Source: Nocardia sp. CDC159 (GTDB taxonomy: Bacteria; Actinomycetota; Actinomycetes; Mycobacteriales; Mycobacteriaceae). From it: a stretch of 64,000 nucleotides of DNA. The stretch lies in contig NZ_JAMRXH010000001.1 in the NCBI RefSeq assembly GCF_023740735.1, forward strand, positions 186,001 to 250,000, read 5' to 3'. Below the pieces are notes generated by a model. The model saw only the letters and a program-made list of their open reading frames with translations. It was not told where the DNA came from and made no database searches. The translations under genes and the position numbers were made by a program. Within the stretch, counting starts at the first letter, position 1; each line of letters starts with the position of its first letter. Of the stretch, positions 8,793-14,729 are shown piece after piece.

Positions 8793-9079
8793 AGGTTTCG
8801 TCGCGCTGCCCGAGGCGAGTCGGTCAATACGGTGAGCCATTCGTGGTGCGGATGTACGCGCGCGAGCCACCGCGTCAGCCGGTCGACGCGGTGGTCGGGG
8901 AGTAGCGGCGGCACTCGCGAAGTCCTCGCGGTCCTTGCGCCGCAGGCCCTTGGCCTTGAACAGCAGGGCGACTTCCGGGATCACGTACGGGATTGCGGCC
9001 GAGCCGATTTCGATCAGTTCGGTGCAGGGGAGTGTGATGGCGGGATCGCGGCGGCAGATCCAGCGCCCAACCCGGTGCG
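8786..9079 (-). pseudogene. Nucleotidyltransferase-like protein, 5'-truncated and frameshifted remnant
   Basis: In one frame the minus strand reads WICRRDPAITLPCTELIEIG, then IPYVIPEVALLFKAKGLRRKDREDF, the C-terminal signature of aminoglycoside-adenylyltransferase-like proteins (PYLAPE-x-LLFKAK, then KDxxDF). Around 8915 the homology moves to another frame, VPPLLPDHRVDRLTRWLARV followed by HPHHEWL, which ends at the TAA at 8786-8788. The N-terminal catalytic half is missing: similarity stops at about 9079, just short of the inverted-repeat element starting at 9097. The gene is therefore broken twice and not expected to be functional. Confidence 0.75.
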
Positions 9080-9241
9080 GAAGAGTTTGAGGCTTTACCT
9101 GACATAATGTCAATTATCGGCGTAACAACGAGGGCGGTTGGTGATCTTGGTTTGTGTTGTGGCGCAGCGTTTTCCGAGGTGTTCGGTCCAGGAAAAGGTG
9201 AGAGTAATCCGCGGTGTGTGGGAGTTGCTTCGGTTGGACCT

Positions 9242-9396
9242 GAAATCCAGGAAAACCTGGGTGTTGGACTTGTGTTTGATTCATGATGCCGCATAGTCAT
9301 TCACCTTTGGGTTCTGTCACTGTGACGAATGTTACTGGTGTGACTTGTGTGGCGATACTGGGTGCTTGTGGTCACTCTCAGGTTTTCCTGGATTTC
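9242..9396. repeat. Perfect 18-bp inverted repeat and degenerate CTCTCAGGTTTT repeats
   Basis: GAAATCCAGGAAAACCTG (9242-9259) is exactly repeated in inverse orientation at 9379-9396, enclosing 119 bases. Degenerate forward relatives begin CTCTCA/G at 9375, 9448, 9519 and 9559 with TTTT-CTGGA-like tails, and another inverse copy (CCAGGAAAAGGTGAGAG) sits at 9188-9204. The set could form a long stem or be binding sites for a transposase or recombinase. Confidence 0.65.
9316..9326. promoter_or_regulatory. GTCAC-T-GTGAC palindrome
   Basis: Variant of the GTCACAGTGAC palindrome found at 9886 and 10969; this copy lies inside the 559-bp element and has T instead of A at its centre. Confidence 0.4.
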
Positions 9397-9655
9397 CGCG
9401 TCGGTGTCGAGGGCTCGCGCAGCATCCTGGGGTTTGTGGCTTCGGCACTCTCAGGTATGGGTGGATTTCTGGTGTGGCCACCGTGTGTGTTCGGCTGGTT
9501 CGGGGCGTCGGTTCGGCGCTCTCATGTTTTTCTGGACGGGCTGGGGACGTCGGTCGTGCTCTCGGGTTTTCGTGGATTCGGCTGCAGGTCGGGCTTGTCC
9601 CCTGGATTGTGTTGTGCCGCAACGATTTTGCCGATAATAAGGAATTATGTCAGGT

Positions 9656-9963
9656 CGAAGCTCCCAACCCTCTTCCTTGAAGAGTTTGCTCGCCACGGCG
9701 TCGCCACGCTTCGCGCGTGAGTCGGCCCGTCGCGTGGCGGATCGGTGCATCTGGTACAGATGTTGGGCGATGGTGGACGAGACGGCTAAGAGCTGGCTGC
9801 CGCGCTGATTAGTTCCACGCGCCTTGTCTGGGTGATGGTGGCGAGTGAGGTCTGCCTCTTCCCCACCCCTCATCCCCTTCGATACGTCACAGTGACGGAT
9901 CGAGGGGGCGCACCCACCCGCCCGCGGACTTCACTTTGGACCGCATGTGTATTCTTCCGGCGG
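9656..9963. other. Non-coding stretch between the element and the HNH gene
   Basis: No gene is supported. The stretch contains CGTCACAGTGACG, a palindrome at 9885-9897, which recurs upstream of the HNH and AlbA genes. A GAAGAGTTTG decamer at 9679 also occurs at 9080 on the other side of the element, but at unequal distances from its ends. Confidence 0.5.
9885..9897. promoter_or_regulatory. CGTCACAGTGACG palindrome, copy 1
   Basis: Perfect 13-bp palindrome (odd centre), identical to 10968-10980. The two copies bracket the HNH endonuclease gene. Suggests a binding site for a dimeric regulator; no regulator gene is adjacent. Confidence 0.5.
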
Positions 9964-10740
9964 TCAGAAGTCCCGCCACGCCTGGCTTTGCAATGCAGGC
10001 GGCACGGGGATGGCGAAGCTGTCGGACAAGCGGGCGACGATGGAGGCGATTTCTTCTCGCATCACGGTCAGATGCCGCTCGGCGTGCTCGAAGCCCTTGG
10101 CCGGGGCGCCCGACTTATCGAGAATCACCTTCGCCATGAACGTGCGTGCGGCAGTACCGATCGCCCTGATGTCGGTCTTCAGCTTGGGGTCGTCGTCGAC
10201 TTTCCGCAATGCCGCGGTCAGTTCCCCGCGGACATGTCCGAGTGCCTTCACCACGTGGAGAAACGTCTCCAGCTCCGCGTGCTCGTGCAGGGAGCGTTTG
10301 TCGGCCAGTACCTCAAAGACGTGCTCGACTACCTTCGCGTTCTGTTCTTGGCGCATCAGCTTCGGCAACAACGCCATTCGCGGACTCTTCAGCAGTTTGC
10401 GGACCCTCGCTGTGTGCTCGGTGCGCCAGTCCCTCAACACCTCCGGCGGAAAGGCGATCCCGCTATTGTTGTCGACGAGTGTGTGACACGTGGGGCACAA
10501 CAAGATCGCGTTGTCCGGCGCTGCACGTTGGGCGTTGGTCATTGCCGGGTCGTAGCGGGCTGCGGTCGGTTTCTCGCCGAGGATGTGCGCGACCTGCCCG
10601 AGCCGCGCTTTCATGTATGTGTCCGGTGAGGTCAGCTCCGGTCCGACGAGCAGTCGGGTGCATTCGGGATTGCTGCACATGTAGCCGGCCCGAGCGGCCA
10701 CGAGTGCCTTTGTCTGTGCGCTGAACTCCCCGCCCGCCAC
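9964..10740 (-). CDS. HNH endonuclease domain protein with helical C-terminal part
   Basis: A 258-aa protein from a GTG start with GGAGG six bases upstream. The N-terminal ~110 residues hold an HNH nuclease: MCSNPECTRLL gives the first Cys pair, GQVAHILGEKP the histidine (AHI), and ILLCPTCHTLVDN the second Cys pair with the catalytic-type His. Residues ~110-258 are helical, charged, and unrelated to known domains that I recognise (LRTEH..RVRKLLKS to the end). The layout, a small nuclease plus a private C-terminal domain in an island of mobile genes, fits a phage-defence or mobile-element nuclease, which is inference. Divergent from the AlbA-domain gene. Confidence 0.8.
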   Translation of the reverse strand: MAGGEFSAQTKALVAARAGYMCSNPECTRLLVGPELTSPDTYMKARLGQVAHILGEKPTAARYDPAMTNAQRAAPDNAILLCPTCHTLVDNNSGIAFPPEVLRDWRTEHTARVRKLLKSPRMALLPKLMRQEQNAKVVEHVFEVLADKRSLHEHAELETFLHVVKALGHVRGELTAALRKVDDDPKLKTDIRAIGTAARTFMAKVILDKSGAPAKGFEHAERHLTVMREEIASIVARLSDSFAIPVPPALQSQAWRDF

Positions 10741-11040
10741 TGGCCCCCTCCAACAATGCGCCTCGCGTCAATCGAATCTCAGCCAGGATGGTAACAGTGG
10801 CTGCCGACAAGGTTGGCGATGGTTATCGGCCGCAACGGGTCCGGCTCACACGGGTGGGTGGTTGCGGGGGTGGTTCGGCGTAATGCTCGTGTGGTGTCGC
10901 GTCGGTCCGCACTCCCCCGGGCTGGTCGGCGGGCCGACGCGCGACCTGTGTGATTTATGCGGTGAATCGTCACAGTGACGATATGCGCTGGTGTGGGGTT
11001 GGGAACCCGGTGGCTACCACCGATACATCAGGCAAAGATT
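10741..11040. other. Divergent promoter region of the HNH and AlbA genes
   Basis: 300 bases without a gene. The only clear structure is the 15-bp palindrome TCGTCACAGTGACGA at 10967-10981, about 60 bases upstream of the AlbA gene and 230 upstream of the HNH gene. Confidence 0.55.
10967..10981. promoter_or_regulatory. TCGTCACAGTGACGA palindrome, copy 2
   Basis: Perfect 15-bp palindrome sharing its 13-bp core with 9885-9897. Lies between the divergent HNH and AlbA-domain genes, where an operator controlling one or both would be expected. Confidence 0.55.
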
Positions 11041-12027
11041 GTGATCGTGAACCGACTCCGCATCGAACTTCGAGTTCTCGACGCGGTGGACCATGTGCTC
11101 GGCGGCGGTACGGTCGAGGACGACTTGGTGGAAGCGAAAGCCATCTGGCCGCAGGATCCCCAGAAGGCCGCCCGTCGGATCGCCGGCATGGCCAACGCCG
11201 CAGGGGGGCAATCGATTCTCTGGATCATCGGCCTGGACGAGGCGGGACGGCAAGTCGTTTCCCAGCCGGACACCGATCCCGCCGACTGGTGGGCCAGAGT
11301 CGAATCGAAATTCGCGGACGAGACAGCCCCGGATATCCACATCCTCAACGTTGCTACCGATCACGGCCGTGTCGTATGCCTGGCCTTCGAGACCGACAGG
11401 GCGCCTTTCGTGGTGAAGACCGATAGCGCCGGTGCTATCACTCGCGAGGTCCCGTGGAGAGCGGGAACGAGAATTCGCTCCGCCTCGCGCCGAGAAATAC
11501 TGTCCCTGTTCCAACGGTCGGCGCAAGTCCCGGAACTGGAATTGATCAGCCCGATGGTAGAGCTTCGGGACAATCCGAACCGCGGTGCAGCTGGGGCTCC
11601 TGAGCGAATATTGCTTCTGGACTGCGCGCTTTATGTCGAAGCTACCAGCCGGGTGGTCTTGCCTCGGCATAGATGCACCGTTGCGTTCACGGCCTCCACT
11701 GGAGATCGGTTCGAGTCCAGACGCATCAATTTCATCAGCGAAAATTCTTTCCAAGGCGTCGACGAGTCGGCCCACCTGGGGGTCGCAGTCCGGGTCTCGG
11801 GCCTGTTTGTTCAGGGCCCGGATACGGTAAATCTGAGAACGTCGGCCCTCGTTACGGATACGGTCGACCTCAGCGCGCTGTCGACCGCCGAATGGATGGA
11901 GATCGACTTGAGGATGCCGGTCGGTGCCTCGGTGCGGGTCGCGCGGTTGCGCCAACGGCTACCGGTGTCGCAACCGGGGTCCTCCGCGAGCGACCAAATC
12001 CTCGCCCGATGGATAACACCGCACTAA
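11041..12027 (+). CDS. Schlafen/AlbA_2-domain protein
   Basis: About 328 aa. The N-terminal half carries the AlbA_2 (Schlafen-like putative nucleic-acid-binding) signature: E-x-DLVEAKAIWPQDPQKAARRIAGMANAAGGQSILWIIGLDE, where the conserved E-x-K segment and the AN..GG..W-G turn are typical, followed by VCLAFETDRAPFVVKT. The C-terminal ~150 residues (from ELELISPMVELRDN) look like a beta-rich domain of unknown role. Such proteins occur as regulators or as RNase-like parts of defence systems. A GTG at 11041 is taken as start; GTG 11047 is equally possible. Upstream lies a palindrome shared with the HNH side. Confidence 0.75.
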   Translation: MIVNRLRIELRVLDAVDHVLGGGTVEDDLVEAKAIWPQDPQKAARRIAGMANAAGGQSILWIIGLDEAGRQVVSQPDTDPADWWARVESKFADETAPDIHILNVATDHGRVVCLAFETDRAPFVVKTDSAGAITREVPWRAGTRIRSASRREILSLFQRSAQVPELELISPMVELRDNPNRGAAGAPERILLLDCALYVEATSRVVLPRHRCTVAFTASTGDRFESRRINFISENSFQGVDESAHLGVAVRVSGLFVQGPDTVNLRTSALVTDTVDLSALSTAEWMEIDLRMPVGASVRVARLRQRLPVSQPGSSASDQILARWITPH

Positions 12028-12241
12028 GGAGTGCCTCCCAATTGGTTTCGGAATGCGAATGTCAGGGTCTGAAAGTCGGTGGCTGGTGGGATGCTGTCGG
12101 CTGTGGCGCGGTGCACCTCGTTCCGGTTCTGTCTCGACTCCGCGGTCGAGCATCTACCACAACTCGGGCATCTCGCCCTTCCTGGACGTACTAAAACCGT
12201 ACGGTCATCGTTCTGAAACATCTACAAAAGGGAGCCGTCCG

Positions 12242-12397
12242 TTGCGTGCTGTCGGCGACAAATTGGACTATTCCTTCCAGGTGGTATCGAAAAGCGGGAG
12301 GGTGGGTCTGGACGATATGCTTAGTGGAGAAAACGTTGTTTTACTTCCGCCTGCGGGCGGATTCGGAGATAGGAGATTTGGAATTGACCCGATCTGA
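12242..12397 (+). CDS. Small hypothetical protein, first gene of the TTG-start operon
   Basis: A 51-aa protein starting at a TTG with AAAGGGAG seven bases upstream. The sequence MRAVGDKLDYSFQVVSKSG, then RVGLDDMLSGENVVLLPPAG, has no TM segment or signal peptide and I recognise no family. It overlaps the next TTG gene by 14 bases. Support is the ribosome binding site, good codon-like composition and operon position; confidence is limited by size. Confidence 0.45.
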   Translation: MRAVGDKLDYSFQVVSKSGRVGLDDMLSGENVVLLPPAGGFGDRRFGIDPI

Positions 12398-12584
12398 TGG
12401 GTCCGACCGTGAACGGGAAACCGAATCGGTCCGCGGCTCAGGGTATTTCGACAAGGGGCTGGACGCCGTCTACGTCCCGCCGGCATTCGTGGTGACGCAG
12501 CAGCAGGACCAGAGCAGCGGGGCGGAACAGTCCGGTGGAAGCGGTGCGGCGGCCGCCGATGTCTGGGGCGATTTCGAAGACTAG
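12384..12584 (+). CDS. Small hypothetical protein, second gene of the TTG-start operon
   Basis: A 66-aa acidic protein from TTG 12384, eight bases after AGGAG. It reads MTRSDGSDRERETESV, then YFDKGLDAVYVPPAFVVTQQQ, and ends in a Gly/Ser/Ala linker with WGDFED. The conserved-looking core YFDKGLDAVYVPPAF is flanked by low-complexity sequence, as in a small adaptor. Eleven bases separate its stop from the DUF6338 gene, itself started by TTG. Unknown function. Confidence 0.55.
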   Translation: MTRSDGSDRERETESVRGSGYFDKGLDAVYVPPAFVVTQQQDQSSGAEQSGGSGAAAADVWGDFED

Positions 12585-12595
12585 GGAGTAGATCG

Positions 12596-13483
12596 TTGAC
12601 GCCGAGTTCGTGGTTGACGTTTCTCGCGTTCTTCCTGTTCGTCGCGCCTGGGCTGCTGTTCGATCAGCTCAGCGCCCGGAAACGGGTCAAACGCCGCGAG
12701 TCGACCTTCACCGAAATCAGCCGGGTGGCCCTGATCTCGACGGTGTGCAGTGTGACTGCGACGGCGTTGCTGGCTGGGGCCGCCGCCGTGATGGCGTGGC
12801 GGGGCTGGAAGCCGTTTCCGGTGCCGTCGTCGCTGATTACGCAGGGTAGCCGCTACGTCGCTGATCATGTCGTGCCTACGGCGGTGACGTCGTTGGTGTT
12901 CGTCGTCCTGTCGTTGCTGGTGTCATGGGTGCTGTTCCTGCTGCTGCACCGTAAGCACAAGGGCGGCATCTCCTACACCTCGACGTGGCGGCAGGTGATG
13001 CGGGTGCGGGCGCCCGAGGGTACGGAGGTGCACGTGCGGGCGGGAATGTCGGATGGATCGGTGTGGTTCGGCCGCGTCGCGGAGTACTCGCCGGACCTGG
13101 AGGTGGCCGATCGGGAGTTGATCCTCGCTCAGCCCCTTGCTACCAAACCGAAGCCCGAGCAGAACACCGGCGAGGAGCCGAAGCCACTTCCGGACCGCTG
13201 GACCTACATGGTCCTGCGTGGATCCGACATCGTCTCGCTGGCTGTGTCCTACCGCGCCCCAAGGGTCGATGAGTCGCTCCCCGCCCATAAGCGCCGACTC
13301 GGCCAGCTGTTCTCCTCTCGACCGCGTCCGCGGGGAGCCCTCCAGGCCACCCGTACTCGGCTGTCGACCATCCGGCTACCGCGACTGACGGCAGCCGGGC
13401 CGCCGCAGGCTGAAGCATCGCAGGCCGGCGGCGGAACGGACGCGGAGCCCGGCACCGGCCGGGGCGGTGCAGGCGGGCAGTAA
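12596..13483 (+). CDS. DUF6338 family membrane protein
   Basis: A 295-aa protein starting at TTG (MTPSSWLTFLAFFLFVAPG), with GGGAG in the spacer after the previous stop. Three hydrophobic helices lie at about residues 5-22, 38-60 and 88-112, followed by a cytoplasmic domain with RAPEGTEVHVRAGMSDGSVWFGRVAEYSPDLEVADRELILAQP and a positively charged, Pro/Gly-rich tail. The N-terminal FVAPGLLFDQL and ESTFTEISRVALIS motifs match DUF6338, found in actinobacterial genomes in variable islands. Function unknown; TM-anchored partner of the two small upstream proteins by context. Confidence 0.8.
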   Translation: MTPSSWLTFLAFFLFVAPGLLFDQLSARKRVKRRESTFTEISRVALISTVCSVTATALLAGAAAVMAWRGWKPFPVPSSLITQGSRYVADHVVPTAVTSLVFVVLSLLVSWVLFLLLHRKHKGGISYTSTWRQVMRVRAPEGTEVHVRAGMSDGSVWFGRVAEYSPDLEVADRELILAQPLATKPKPEQNTGEEPKPLPDRWTYMVLRGSDIVSLAVSYRAPRVDESLPAHKRRLGQLFSSRPRPRGALQATRTRLSTIRLPRLTAAGPPQAEASQAGGGTDAEPGTGRGGAGGQ

Positions 13484-13958
13484 CCCACGGGCAGCGTTGT
13501 CTGGTGAGGCCTGTTGTATGTCCGACATCGCCGGGCGTGGCGAGCTGCGGCCGGTTTCGGTGATGATCGGCGACATCGGATCGCTTGTGCTGTGCCCCTG
13601 CGTGATTGCCGGTGTCGACGCGACCATGACAGGTCGCTGCGACAGCTGGAAGTTGTTGGGCGTCCATCCCGCCGGGTGCCGGGGCCCGCCGAACACGGCT
13701 ACGGCCGCAAAGCGACACCGGGAGCAGACGGCTCGGGCTGAACGACGGGCCCTCATGTCGGGAATCGAAGGCGCAGTGTGAGTTCGACGACCGCCGGCAC
13801 TGGTGTCACTGTTTCTTGTTTGCGGCATTCACGGCCGCTGCATCCCGGTCTGCCGTACGATTCCCGATCGTCGCCAGCCACGATTCGGCGCTATTCGTAC
13901 TCCCATTGCGTTTGCCGTTCAACCGTTCCGGGCTCGAAAAACTATGAGGGAATGACCG
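13484..13958. other. Intergenic region upstream of tnsA
   Basis: 475 bases without a convincing gene; short open frames exist on both strands but lack homology or RBS support. Two imperfect related segments (TGTTTGCGGCATTCACGGCC near 13820 and CGTTTGCCGTTCAACCGTTC near 13910) could be transposase-binding repeats near the tnsA-side end of the Tn7-like element, but no TGT-type terminus with a match on the other side could be found. Confidence 0.4.
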
Positions 13959-14729
13959 ATGAGAAGACGCCGCACGGATTCACCCGGGTGGCCGCCGGTG
14001 GGATCGGCACCCTACCCGCTGATCGCGTACCGGGATCCGGTACTGGGCGAGCGAGTGATCCGCATCGACGAACGGGTGGCGCAGCTGCGATTCGATCGCA
14101 TGCCGCCCATCCGGCCGGTGGTCCGGTGGCCGGGATGCCGCCATCACGAGGGCGGCTACTGGTACTCACGCTCGCGTGCGCACGTGCGCTGCGGATCGGT
14201 GTTCGACGAAATGGCGTTGATGGTCCTGGATTTCGAGGCCTCTCTGCAGTCCATCGCGGCCGAACCGTTCTGGTTCGTCTGGCCCGCGGATATGAGCGCA
14301 CGTACCAGCGTCCCGTCCTACTTCGGGCGTGACCGCGACGGCACCGCCACCCTGATCGAGGTCCGGCCGGCCGCGCTGATCGACGAGGACGACGACGCGG
14401 CCATGCATGCGGCCACACAGGTCTGCGCCGAGCTGGGGTGGTGCTATCGGCGCATCGACACGTTGGGCAAACCGATGCTGGACAACGTGGCGATCCTCGC
14501 GCGGTGCCGGCACCCTCGATACGCTCCCGTTGACGCGGTCGCGGCGGCGATCACCGCCGCCGCGGCGCCGGCGGCGCGTCTGCAGGACCTGGTTACCCGG
14601 GTCACCGCCGCCGGTGCCGGCGCTGAGCGGTCGGCGGTGTTGTCCGGGGTCTATCACCTGCTGTGGCAGCGTCGGCTGCAGGTACGCCTGGATCGCCCGC
14701 TCACCATGTCCGCGTTGGTGACAGTATGA
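13959..14729 (+). CDS. tnsA: TnsA-like heteromeric transposase endonuclease subunit
   Basis: A 256-aa protein starting eight bases after GAGGG. Homology to the TnsA endonuclease fold is seen from YYWYSR-like GGYWYSRSRAHV, the glutamate-bearing helix FDEMALMVLDFEASLQSIAAEPFWFVWP, and the strand RDRDGTATLIEVRPAALID. TnsA cleaves the 5' ends so that Tn7-type elements leave the donor cleanly. The metal-binding aspartate normally in H-x-PDF is replaced: the sequence reads SVPSYF. The lysine of the E-x-K strand is Arg, which is common in actinobacterial relatives. It may therefore be inactive. Overlaps tnsB by 4 bases. Confidence 0.75.
   Translation: MRRRRTDSPGWPPVGSAPYPLIAYRDPVLGERVIRIDERVAQLRFDRMPPIRPVVRWPGCRHHEGGYWYSRSRAHVRCGSVFDEMALMVLDFEASLQSIAAEPFWFVWPADMSARTSVPSYFGRDRDGTATLIEVRPAALIDEDDDAAMHAATQVCAELGWCYRRIDTLGKPMLDNVAILARCRHPRYAPVDAVAAAITAAAAPAARLQDLVTRVTAAGAGAERSAVLSGVYHLLWQRRLQVRLDRPLTMSALVTV

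Larger units (their letters stand above)
9097..9655. mobile_element. 559-bp non-autonomous element bounded by inverted Xer/dif-like sites
   Basis: The left end reads ACCTGACATAAT-GTCA-ATTATCGGC (9097-9121) and the right end is its inverted copy, GCCGATAAT-AAGGA-ATTATGTCAGGT (9630-9655): 12 and 9 identical bases around a 4- or 5-base variable centre. Each site looks like a tyrosine-recombinase core with two arms and a short crossover region. The interior is unusually GT-rich on the plus strand, has no credible coding region, and holds further repeats. It resembles a MITE-like derivative or excision footprint mobilised by a tyrosine recombinase in trans; no recombinase gene is present in the window. 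Confidence 0.6.

Noticed and set aside
9080..9688. GAAGAGTTTG decamer on both sides of the 559-bp element (9080 and 9679) as a target duplication
   Set aside because: The copies lie 8 and 23 bases from the respective ends, so they are not adjacent to the element termini; probably chance.
11700..11720. GGTTCGAGTCC resembling a tRNA T-loop
   Set aside because: It lies inside the AlbA-domain coding region and no cloverleaf can be formed around it.
13518..13781. Possible small gene between DUF6338 and tnsA
   Set aside because: Weak start context, no homology, and equally long frames on the opposite strand.
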